NCBI GenBank assembly: GCA_015057035.1
Contig: SVFC01000008.1
Location: forward strand, 34,504 to 98,503
Length of the DNA: 64,000 bases
Source of the DNA: Lachnospiraceae bacterium
GTDB taxonomy: Bacteria > Bacillota > Clostridia > Lachnospirales > Lachnospiraceae
Direction of reading: 5' to 3'
Below are positions 49,456 through 57,107 of this stretch, one piece after another; within the stretch, counting starts at the first letter, position 1, and each line of letters opens with the position of its first letter. The position numbers and the translations under genes were made by a program. The notes below the pieces were generated by a model. It ran no database searches. It saw only the letters and a list, made by a program, of their open reading frames with translations, and was not told where the DNA came from.

Positions 49456-51243
49456 ATGGGACAAGAAGATTTAATCAACCAAATAGCTGAGTTGGAACGA
49501 GAAATCGCGATTTTGCCAGAAGGCAGTATCACGAAGAAGAAAATCAAAGACCGTGAATATTTTTATCATCGCATTACTCGTAACGGAAAAAGAACCGAAA
49601 CCTACGTCAGTTTTGAGGCGGTTCCAACCTTACAGGAACAGATTGAAATTCGAAAGCGATTAGAGGTTGTTTTGAAACACTTGAAAACCCTCATTCCGCG
49701 AGACAATGTTCCAGAAGAGTTTTCTCTTGATTTCAAAACAACGGTACGCCTCGGACGGCAACTTCAAGCCCAGATTGCTTTGTCCAAAAAATATAAAAAA
49801 CGCGAATGCATTACCCAGCTACGCCAGTATATCTTCGGAGAGCCACAGGATAAAGTCTTTATTCTATATGGGCTCCGCAGAACTGGCAAAACAACTCTGA
49901 TTCGCCAAATCCTTACGGAACTACCAGAAGTGGAATTTCAAAAGGCCGCCTTTATTCAGATGAAATCGCAAGATACCTTATCCGATGTAGATGCCGACCT
50001 GAGATTATTGGAAAAAAATGGATTCAAATATATCTTCATTGATGAAGTAACATTGATGGAAGATTTCATTGAAGGCGCTGCCCTTTTTGCAGATATTTAT
50101 GCAAGCAGTGGCATGAAAATTGTACTATCCGGCACAGATTCTCTGGGCTTCGTCTTCTCCAAAGAAGAACAGCTCTATGACAGATGCCTTATGCTGCACA
50201 CCACTTTTATTCCATATCGAGAATTTGAAGAAGTTCTTGGAATAACTGGAATTGATGAATATATTCGTTATGGTGGAACGATGAGTCTTGGTGGAATTAA
50301 TTACAACAAAGAAGCAACGTTCTCCAACTCCAAAAATGCAGAAGAATATATTGACTCTGCCATTGCCAAAAACATCCAGCATTCTCTCAAAATGTATCAG
50401 TACGGCGGACACTTCCGCCAACTGTTAGACCTCTATGAACAAGGTGAACTAACCAATGTCATCAACCGTGTCGTAGAGAACATCAACCATAGCTTCACTC
50501 GTAGCGTTGTGGAAAGAACCTTCAAATCTCATGACTTATCTATGACCACAACAAACCTTCTACGAGACAGGGAACATCCAATCAATCTTAGAGAACATCT
50601 AGATATGGATGTCGTAACTTTTGGTATCATGCAGATGCTTGATATTCTAAACAAGGAACAACAGAGCGTAGATATTGAAGATTCTCATATGGTTCAGATT
50701 AAAGAATATCTGACATTACTGGATTTAATAATGGAAATCGACCTGGAATATCTTCCAAATGTTAATCAAAAGGGAAGTCTGACGGTTATCACACAACCTG
50801 GACTGAGATATGCGCAGGCAAATGCCATTGTAGAGAATATGCTATTGGATGGAAAATTCCAAAACCTTTCCGTTATGGAAAGACAGCATATATTAGAAAG
50901 ACTCTTAAACGAGATTCGCGGCAGAATGATGGAAGAGATTGTCCTGCTGGAGACTAAAATCGCCAATCCTGACAAAAAGGTATTTAAGTTGCAATTTGCC
51001 GTTGGCGAGTTTGATATGGTGGTCTTTGATCCAAAACTTCTCCAATGCAAACTATATGAGATAAAATACAGCAAGGAACAGGTCCCGGAACAGTATCGCC
51101 ACCTGAAAGACGAACAGAAATGTACTATGACCAGCCATCGATACGGGGATATTACAGGAAAATATGTAATCTACCGTGGGGAGCCGGCAGAGGTGGATGG
51201 TGTTCAGTATCTGAATGTAGAGGAATATTTAAAGGCATTGTAG
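49456..51243 (+). CDS. AAA-family ATPase with C-terminal nuclease-like domain
   Basis: A 595-residue protein. The N-terminal 90 residues contain a short coiled coil and KKKIKDREYFYHRITRNGKR, resembling small domains seen in other Firmicute proteins. The ATPase (about 115-300) has Walker A GLRRTGKTT (about 138) and Walker B YIFIDEVTLM, then LSGTDSLG. The C-terminal region (about 515-590) has GEFDMVVFDP and KLYEIKYSKE, a PD-(D/E)XK-like arrangement found in the AAA_14/DUF4143 ATPases. No biological role is established for such proteins. AGGAGG precedes ATG 49456. The elaborate promoter implies tight control. Confidence 0.88.
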   Translation: MGQEDLINQIAELEREIAILPEGSITKKKIKDREYFYHRITRNGKRTETYVSFEAVPTLQEQIEIRKRLEVVLKHLKTLIPRDNVPEEFSLDFKTTVRLGRQLQAQIALSKKYKKRECITQLRQYIFGEPQDKVFILYGLRRTGKTTLIRQILTELPEVEFQKAAFIQMKSQDTLSDVDADLRLLEKNGFKYIFIDEVTLMEDFIEGAALFADIYASSGMKIVLSGTDSLGFVFSKEEQLYDRCLMLHTTFIPYREFEEVLGITGIDEYIRYGGTMSLGGINYNKEATFSNSKNAEEYIDSAIAKNIQHSLKMYQYGGHFRQLLDLYEQGELTNVINRVVENINHSFTRSVVERTFKSHDLSMTTTNLLRDREHPINLREHLDMDVVTFGIMQMLDILNKEQQSVDIEDSHMVQIKEYLTLLDLIMEIDLEYLPNVNQKGSLTVITQPGLRYAQANAIVENMLLDGKFQNLSVMERQHILERLLNEIRGRMMEEIVLLETKIANPDKKVFKLQFAVGEFDMVVFDPKLLQCKLYEIKYSKEQVPEQYRHLKDEQKCTMTSHRYGDITGKYVIYRGEPAEVDGVQYLNVEEYLKAL

Positions 51244-51254
51244 AAAGCTAGAAA

Positions 51255-51306
51255 AATAAAGCACCTCAAATGTTAGAAAAATCCTAACATTTGAGGTGCA
51301 TTTTTA
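51255..51306. terminator. bidirectional terminator after the ATPase gene
   Basis: GCACCTCAAATGTTAG (51261-51276) pairs perfectly with its complement (51284-51299) and is flanked by A and T tracts. It serves the ATPase gene and the convergent ABC operon. Confidence 0.92.
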
Positions 51307-52074
51307 GATTCTCTTCCGATTCAACACCGGCACTCCAACGCCAAGACAGATCACACCACTAACCGCCAGTACCATCAGCGCCATCATGTAATCCTCCGGC
51401 TCCTTCATGCCGTAAATCAGTGAATTTCCATCCATAAGAAGGGTTGGAAGGTATTTGCCAAGCTTCGGCAGCATTCCAGCGAGGTAACAGCCGAAGACAA
51501 CCACCCCGGTTCCCACCAGTACGGTTGTATTGGCAGAAGCAATGGTGGAAAACAGCACCATAAGGGCTACAACCCATAGGCCAAACAGCCACCAACAAAC
51601 TACCGAAAAGCCCAGGTTCTTCGCGATGGAATTATCCCAGAAGAAATCGTTGTAGATATAGGTAATTCCGTAATGCATCCAGTAAAGCACCGTCCACAAA
51701 ATAACCAGAATCACTGACTTCGCACACAGTACTGTCGTGCGATGTAAACCTTTGGTCAGCGCAAGCACCAGGGTGCCGGACTGGTATTCCTTGGTGAACA
51801 GACTGCTCTCTAATAAAACAAACGCGATTAGCGCCATCGGCACGTTCTTGAAGAACTGTACCCAGGAGGTCATTGCGTCCACTTCTACCGCGGTGATGAT
51901 CATTCCGCTTTCTTCCATGGAATCCGCCATCGCCTCAAGTAGCCAAGGTGTCAGCTTTGCTACGGCAGGATTCATAATTCCAAACAGAACAAACAACAGT
52001 CCCAAGATGATAATACGTCCGGAGCGCATATGTTCCATCCATTCTTTTTTCATAAATGCTACGAAAGTTCTCAT
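51304..52074 (-). CDS. ABC-2 type transporter permease (YxlG-like)
   Basis: A 256-residue membrane protein with six hydrophobic segments, starting MRTFVAFMKKEWMEHMRSGRI as in ABC-2 permeases. A large external loop (about 45-80) follows the first helix. Its start overlaps the stop of the ATPase gene by 4 bp. With the ATPase and the PLDc_N protein it matches the order YxlE-YxlF-YxlG of Bacillus. Export of, or resistance to, an envelope-active compound is plausible. Confidence 0.9.
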   Translation of the reverse strand: MRTFVAFMKKEWMEHMRSGRIIILGLLFVLFGIMNPAVAKLTPWLLEAMADSMEESGMIITAVEVDAMTSWVQFFKNVPMALIAFVLLESSLFTKEYQSGTLVLALTKGLHRTTVLCAKSVILVILWTVLYWMHYGITYIYNDFFWDNSIAKNLGFSVVCWWLFGLWVVALMVLFSTIASANTTVLVGTGVVVFGCYLAGMLPKLGKYLPTLLMDGNSLIYGMKEPEDYMMALMVLAVSGVICLGVGVPVLNRKRI

Positions 52075-52991
52075 TTTGCAACCACCTCCATAAATAAGGA
52101 TTCCAAAGATGGCTCCATACGCTCAATCTTAAGCACCGGAAGCTTCTCCTTGGTAATAAATTCCATCACTTCATGGACGGTGTGTTCTTTCTCTTGGAAC
52201 ACCAACACTTTCTGTCCGTTTTTCTCCGATTCCCGGCCGTTTGTGTTGAACCCCAAGAATTTTGCAGCAATTTTATCTGCATCAGCTTCATTCTCTACTT
52301 CAATCAGATATTGTTCTGTGCGATATCCCGCCTTAATCTCCGACAATTTGCCCTGCATGGTAATCACGCCGTCATTTAAAAATGCCACATCCGTACAGAT
52401 TCGTTCCACGTCAGATAAGATGTGGGTAGAAAAAATAACTGTCGTCTGTTCGCGAACCGCCAGAAGAATATCCAGAATCTCCTTGCGACCTACCGGGTCC
52501 AGAGCAGAGGTTGGTTCGTCACAGATGAGAAGCTTTGGGCGATTGAGCAATGCCTGAGCAATTCCAAGACGTTGCTTCATACCACGGGAAAATCCTTTGA
52601 TGCGGTGTTTTTCCTTGCCAAGACCTACCAATTCCAGTAATTCTGTTACTCTTGGTTTGATTTCTGCCTTTGGCATTCCGGTAATTTCGCCACAGAAGGT
52701 CAAGTATTCTCTTGGTGTCATGAAGGAATAATATTCCGGCACATCCGGCAGGTAGCCGATGTAACGGTTGGTCTTGGTCTGTCCGTAGGTGACTTTTTCG
52801 CCTGCAACAGTGATCTCACCTTCCTCCGGACTCATCAGGCCAAGCACCATCTTCATGGTTGTGGTCTTGCCTGCTCCGTTTTTTCCAATGAAACCGAAGA
52901 TGCTGTGCTCCGGAACAGAGAGGTCTAAGCCTTTTAACACCTCTTTGTCGCCGAAACGCTTCTTCAGGTTTGTAATCTGAAGAATCTCCAT
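52071..52991 (-). CDS. ABC transporter ATP-binding protein (YxlF-like)
   Basis: A 306-residue ATPase. Walker A is GKNGAGKTT (about 36-44), the signature FSRGMKQR (about 130-137), Walker B LLICDEPTSALD and the switch His in FSTHI. The C-terminal 80 residues are typical of bacitracin/gliding-type exporters. It is adjacent to the PLDc_N gene by one base and coupled to the permease. Confidence 0.95.
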   Translation of the reverse strand: MEILQITNLKKRFGDKEVLKGLDLSVPEHSIFGFIGKNGAGKTTTMKMVLGLMSPEEGEITVAGEKVTYGQTKTNRYIGYLPDVPEYYSFMTPREYLTFCGEITGMPKAEIKPRVTELLELVGLGKEKHRIKGFSRGMKQRLGIAQALLNRPKLLICDEPTSALDPVGRKEILDILLAVREQTTVIFSTHILSDVERICTDVAFLNDGVITMQGKLSEIKAGYRTEQYLIEVENEADADKIAAKFLGFNTNGRESEKNGQKVLVFQEKEHTVHEVMEFITKEKLPVLKIERMEPSLESLFMEVVAK

Positions 52992-52992
52992 A

Positions 52993-53196
52993 TTACTCTT
53001 CCTCTTTTCCTAACAGGAAATACAGAATTGGTCCTACAAAGTTCATAAACACAATCACGATGATTAACCACAGAGTACGTGTGCCTCTCTTATAATTCTT
53101 GTGTGTTAAGATGTGATAAAGTGTGTATCCCAATAATCCAAACTGGATGATTACGAGTGGGATTAAAAAAGGTAAAATTTCATTAATATCTGGCAT
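52993..53196 (-). CDS. PLDc_N-domain small membrane protein (YxlE-like)
   Basis: A 67-residue protein with two membrane helices (about 8-28 and 42-62) separated by a basic loop, ending GPILYFLLGKEEE. This is the PLDc_N pattern of YxlE, which in Bacillus lies with YxlFG. The ATG follows the MerR gene stop directly (TAAATG). It is probably a regulator or accessory membrane protein of the transporter. Confidence 0.88.
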   Translation of the reverse strand: MPDINEILPFLIPLVIIQFGLLGYTLYHILTHKNYKRGTRTLWLIIVIVFMNFVGPILYFLLGKEEE

Positions 53197-53919
53197 TTAC
53201 TTGTCCTCCTTGTGATATGTTTCGATACAAAATCCTTTGTACCCGCAACAGGTACAGGTTACTTTTCTAAGGGTTGCCGTATGGTCCGCAAAAAGCGCCT
53301 CTTTAAACTTCGGCTTGAATACGGTATGGCATTCCGGGCAGATGTAAGCCACTTTTCCAAAATATCGTGCGCTCAGCCAGATTCCATAAGGTACTGCTAT
53401 GAAAAACCAGCACAATAACGGCCACCAAACTCCTGTGACAATTCCATAGATGAAAGCCGCCCACTGCGAGATGTTTATCGGAATCCCAGTAATCAAAAGC
53501 AGCATGTGCAATTTTTGCAGCTGTTTTTTGTTTTCCATCTTGTACGCTATATCGCCAATGGCCTCAAATGAGAAATTGTCGACGCCTTTTAATGCCTTCT
53601 TCATCTCTCCCAGCATCTCCAGCTTCGTCTGCCGCTCCGTGATTTCTTCGTTCAAAAGTGCGTCCTGCTGCTCAATCAGCATATGGATAACCTTTCCCGG
53701 CTCTTTCTCTGCCAAAAGACCTTCGATACTGCTAATCGAGATTCCTGCTTCTCGCAAAAAACAGATAATCTTCATTCTTCTTACATCTTCTTCACTATAG
53801 AGTCTTCGGCCGCCTTCGCTGAGTTCCGATGGGGTTAGGATGTTGCGGGTGTCGTAATACTGTACTGTTCGTACGGACACTCCACACAGCTTCGCCACTT
53901 CTCCAGTCGTGTACAACAT
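53197..53919 (-). CDS. MerR-family regulator with membrane helices and zinc-ribbon tail
   Basis: A 240-residue protein. The MerR domain (1-70, TTGEVAKLCGVSVRTVQYYD and GGRRLYSEEDVRRM) is followed by a coiled-coil dimer helix. Two hydrophobic segments (about 136-180) and a Cys4 ribbon follow, with pairs CPEC and CTCC near residues 194 and 222. Membrane-inserted MerR proteins are uncommon, and the arrangement suggests sensing at the membrane. It is the first gene of the ABC operon and probably controls the promoter at 53946-53976. Confidence 0.9.
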   Translation of the reverse strand: MLYTTGEVAKLCGVSVRTVQYYDTRNILTPSELSEGGRRLYSEEDVRRMKIICFLREAGISISSIEGLLAEKEPGKVIHMLIEQQDALLNEEITERQTKLEMLGEMKKALKGVDNFSFEAIGDIAYKMENKKQLQKLHMLLLITGIPINISQWAAFIYGIVTGVWWPLLCWFFIAVPYGIWLSARYFGKVAYICPECHTVFKPKFKEALFADHTATLRKVTCTCCGYKGFCIETYHKEDK

Positions 53920-53945
53920 AGCATTTTCACCTCCTTATGGTGCTT

Positions 53946-53976
53946 ATAGTATCTTATGACGCAACGTCATGAGCAA
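53946..53976 (-). promoter_or_regulatory. MerR-type promoter with 19-bp spacer
   Basis: TTGCTC (53976-53971) and TACTAT (53951-53946) on the minus strand are 19 bp apart. The spacer holds the dyad ATGACG-TTG-CGTCAT (53956-53970). Long spacers with a central dyad are the known hallmark of MerR-activated promoters. Confidence 0.75.
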
Positions 53977-53996
53977 GCGTTTTTTGAAAAAAATAT

Positions 53997-54040
53997 AAAA
54001 AACCGGCTATCCCATTGCAGGATAACCGGTTTTAGTCTTT
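53997..54040 (-). terminator. terminator of the GPH transporter gene
   Basis: AAAACCGGTTATCC pairs with GGATAGCCGGTTTT (one mismatch) and ends in a T-run on the minus strand, about 15 bp after the stop. Confidence 0.85.
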
Positions 54041-54052
54041 TTAAGTATGTAA

Positions 54053-55450
54053 TTATTTTCTAGCTTCTAATTCTTTGTTCATCTGAACAAGCATATCCTT
54101 ATCGATGTTGTATACGAACTTAAGGCTGATGAACTGTACAATTGCTGCTGCCAGATACATGCCTGCTACAAGGTAACGCATGTTGGAAGCAACCTCCGGA
54201 GTCTGATCCGGACCGTTCTTTGCGATATAGCCAAGGCTTGTTGCAATGAGAAGTCCGATGGATGGGAATACACCCTGCGCAATTTTACGGAAGAAGGAAT
54301 GAATCGCATAGATGGTTCCTTCATCACGAACACCAAATTTCCATTCGTTGTAGTCGATTGCATCTGCCATCATGGAATATCCAACGCACATAGCGACACC
54401 CATACCGATACCGTTTAAAATCTGACAGCCCACATAAATCAGAAGACCTGTCATATCGCCTGTAATCGGAAGCACGAACATGAGGATACATGCAAAGATT
54501 GAGAAAATACAACCAAATGCAGACGCTTCTTTCTTACCATATTTACGAGTGATTTTGGCAATAAATGGCATAAAGAACAGCATTGGGATTACACCAATCA
54601 GTGTCATAACACCTGAAATCTGTGCGTTATGGAAGTATGACTGGAACATTACCGAGGTTGCTGCCTGTGCGCCGTACATACTGATAAATCCGGCACATGC
54701 CGCTAAGGTTTCACCAATCGCAGGGCGGTTCTTTGCGAAGTTCACAATTGCCTTGAAAATATCAAAGCGCTGTTCTTCGTTGCAACGAACATCCACGTCC
54801 ACGCGCACTACGGTTTTTCTAATGAAGAACTGGAAAGCTGCAAATCCTAAAACGCCCATAAACAGAGCAATTACCCATAATCTTTCTCCAAGAAGATAGT
54901 CGTTCTCGTCATAAATAACCATTGGAATAATCACGCCCGCTACCATACCGCCTACCATAGAACCAACGGTACGCCAAGAGGAAAGCTGTGATCTCTCGCC
55001 CGGGTCTCCGGAAATCAATGGAAGCATAGAGCCATAAGGCACATTGGCCAAGGTATAGAACGCATCCCAGAATACATATCCGCCAACAAAAAGCGCAATC
55101 TTGGCAACTTCATGCGCATTCGGGAATGGCAGAAAAGTCGCTGCTCCTGCAATAAGAAGTCCCAGAGAACCCGCAAAAACATATGCAAGGAACTTGCCTC
55201 GTTTGTATTTGCGGCGGTCGGAGTCAATCATCGCTCCAATGAGCGGATCGTTGATTGCGTCCCAAATCTGAACCACAACCAAAAGCAGTGCATAGAGACT
55301 CTCTGTCATCTGCATGTACTGTGTCCAGTAAACCATAAGATAGCCCTTTAAGGCGAAACTCATATTACAGCCAAAATCGCCGGCTGCGTATGAGAGTTTG
55401 TCAAGCATCCCAAATTTGCGTGGGGTCTTGCCAGAAGTGTTGTTATACAT
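54053..55450 (-). CDS. GPH-family sugar:cation symporter
   Basis: A 465-residue membrane transporter with twelve hydrophobic segments. The N-terminal KLSYAAGDFGCN and WDAINDPLIGAMIDSDRRKYKRG are typical of the glycoside-pentoside-hexuronide:cation symporters. I chose ATG 55450 (MYNNTSGK) because AGGAGAGGG lies 5-6 bp upstream. The substrate cannot be read from sequence; oligosaccharides or glycosides released from plant polysaccharide are reasonable. No glycosidase lies next to it. Confidence 0.93.
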   Translation of the reverse strand: MYNNTSGKTPRKFGMLDKLSYAAGDFGCNMSFALKGYLMVYWTQYMQMTESLYALLLVVVQIWDAINDPLIGAMIDSDRRKYKRGKFLAYVFAGSLGLLIAGAATFLPFPNAHEVAKIALFVGGYVFWDAFYTLANVPYGSMLPLISGDPGERSQLSSWRTVGSMVGGMVAGVIIPMVIYDENDYLLGERLWVIALFMGVLGFAAFQFFIRKTVVRVDVDVRCNEEQRFDIFKAIVNFAKNRPAIGETLAACAGFISMYGAQAATSVMFQSYFHNAQISGVMTLIGVIPMLFFMPFIAKITRKYGKKEASAFGCIFSIFACILMFVLPITGDMTGLLIYVGCQILNGIGMGVAMCVGYSMMADAIDYNEWKFGVRDEGTIYAIHSFFRKIAQGVFPSIGLLIATSLGYIAKNGPDQTPEVASNMRYLVAGMYLAAAIVQFISLKFVYNIDKDMLVQMNKELEARK

Positions 55451-55526
55451 AATCCCTCTCCTTTGTAAAAACATTTTCTATAATAAATAGTATGCAACTT
55501 ATTGAGGGAAATGTCAATTTGGGGTT

Positions 55527-55743
55527 AAGTTGCTCTTCTTAATATGATATTTAACCAATTTTCATCTGCGCGGTCTGTGCGCACATCCGCCGATGTCCAC
55601 ATCTTCTCTATCTGCAACTCCGGGATGTCCCTGGGCGAGAAAATACTTGGTGTCTCGTCCTGAGCCACAGCCGAAGTCGAGGATGTGACTATGGGGTGGG
55701 CGGTAGTGTTGTAGTAATTTAAAGTGCATTGGTTTGAAGTCAT
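55527..55743 (-). pseudogene. remnant of a SAM-dependent methyltransferase (internal deletion)
   Basis: In one minus-strand frame the sequence reads HFKLLQHYRPPHSHILDFGC and on through GSGRDTKYF, the SAM-binding motif I of a class I methyltransferase. In another frame it ends LQIEKMWTSADVRTDRADEN and then WLNIILRRAT, a C-terminus typical of the same tellurite-resistance-like family. The two parts join near 55625 without the roughly 120 residues expected between them, and the frame changes. This is a broken gene with an internal deletion. Confidence 0.75.
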
Positions 55744-55966
55744 ATAATCTCCTATGGTTTAGGGGTGCTTGTTTACAAAACTACAAATGTTTAATATTGG
55801 CCATAAATTATCGGCAGATATTGCCGTGGCTTTTTCCCTATTATACCACATCTCCTTCTCTCTCGTTTACCCTATAAGGTACCAATTTCACATTCCTTTC
55901 CCCAGCTCCCCTATTTGCATTTCCCTCTATCCTATGTTATCTTAAAGCAAAAAGGAGGTCTCTTTT

Positions 55967-56470
55967 ATGAAAAAGTTTATCTCTCTCATTGCATTGATTC
56001 TATCCACCACGTTTTTCTTATCCGGATGCACTCCAAGGATAATGGTAATTCCTGACACCGATTCTATCGGCGAAACGAAAACCTTTACCAAAGATGGCAT
56101 CACTCTTCTGTTGACCGATAAATTTGTGGAGAAGCAAAGTGAAGTTGGCTTTGATGCCTACTATGTTTCAAACTTCTGCGGTGTAGTTGTTTTGAAAGAA
56201 GAGTTTACGTTAGAAGAAGGCCTTGCGGAGCGTTCTTTGGAAGACTATGTGGCCAATCTCATTGAGAACAATGGGCATAAGGGGATCAAACCGCAGCACC
56301 AAGATGATCTATGGTACTATGTTAACGACTCCGGCGATACCAAAGTTTATTCATTTTCTTACAAAGGCTCCGATTCATTTTATATTGTTCAGTATATATG
56401 TATGGCTTCAGATGTATTTGCGCTGGAGGATTTATTTTTCCTGTGGGCAGGTGCAGTAGAAGTGGAATAA
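55967..56470 (+). CDS. hypothetical lipoprotein (167 aa)
   Basis: The signal peptide MKKFISLIALILSTTFFLSG ends in lipobox LSGC (Cys21), so the mature part is anchored outside the membrane. The exported domain of about 145 residues alternates beta strands and acidic turns. AAAGGAGG precedes the ATG. The family is not recognised. It may be co-transcribed with the kinase gene 38 bp downstream. Confidence 0.85.
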   Translation: MKKFISLIALILSTTFFLSGCTPRIMVIPDTDSIGETKTFTKDGITLLLTDKFVEKQSEVGFDAYYVSNFCGVVVLKEEFTLEEGLAERSLEDYVANLIENNGHKGIKPQHQDDLWYYVNDSGDTKVYSFSYKGSDSFYIVQYICMASDVFALEDLFFLWAGAVEVE

Positions 56471-56508
56471 GATGATAAAATATAGTAATTCCAACTAGGA
56501 GGATTCCC

Positions 56509-57051
56509 TTGGACTCAATACTCGAAAAAATCGACACCCTTTTAACTGAACAAGACCGCATCCTCATAGCAATTGACGGTAAATGCACCTCCGGCAAAAC
56601 CACCCTTGCGACAAAACTGGCAGAAATCTATGACTGCAATGTCTTCCATATGGATGATTTCTTCCTTCGCCCGGAGCAGCGTACCCCGGAGCGTTTTGCA
56701 GAAATTGGTGGCAACGTAGACTATGAACGGTTTCAAGAAGAGGTTTTACTTCCTTTGAAAACCGGACAGCCATTTTCTTATCGACCATTTGATTGTAAGT
56801 CTTTTACGTTGGCCGATCCAATCAACGTTACCCCGAAGAAGTTGAACATCATCGAGGGAACCTATAGCCAGCATCCGTATTTTGGTGAAGCCTATGATTT
56901 GAAGATTCTGTTGGATGTGGACGAAGAACCCCAGCGACAGCGCATATTGAATCGTCCGGTACATCTGCATAAACAATTCTTTGAGGAATGGATTCCGATG
57001 GAGAACCGGTATCTTGACACAATAAACAAAACACACCTGACCAAGGCATAG
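56509..57051 (+). CDS. uridine kinase-like P-loop NTPase, possibly C-terminally shortened
   Basis: A 180-residue kinase-like protein. The P-loop is DGKCTSGKTT (about 24-33), followed by FHMDDFFLRPEQRTPERF and the lid-like region, in the pattern of bacterial uridine kinase relatives. TTG 56509 is the start, with AGGAGG 6 bp upstream. Relatives usually continue after MENRYF with about 15-20 residues; here the frame changes to LDTINKTHLTKA and ends inside the terminator hairpin, which suggests loss of the original end. The substrate is unknown. Confidence 0.8.
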   Translation: MDSILEKIDTLLTEQDRILIAIDGKCTSGKTTLATKLAEIYDCNVFHMDDFFLRPEQRTPERFAEIGGNVDYERFQEEVLLPLKTGQPFSYRPFDCKSFTLADPINVTPKKLNIIEGTYSQHPYFGEAYDLKILLDVDEEPQRQRILNRPVHLHKQFFEEWIPMENRYLDTINKTHLTKA

Positions 57052-57074
57052 TGCCTCCGGTCAGGTGTTTCTAT
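57031..57074 (+). terminator. terminator overlapping the kinase stop codon
   Basis: ACACCTGACC (57033-57042) pairs with GGTCAGGTGT (57059-57068), with an inner GGCATAGTGCC hairpin and a T-rich tail. The last codons of the kinase lie in the left arm. Confidence 0.85.
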
Positions 57075-57107
57075 TATCCTCTCTATTTCTTTCTACTCTT
57101 GTAAGCC

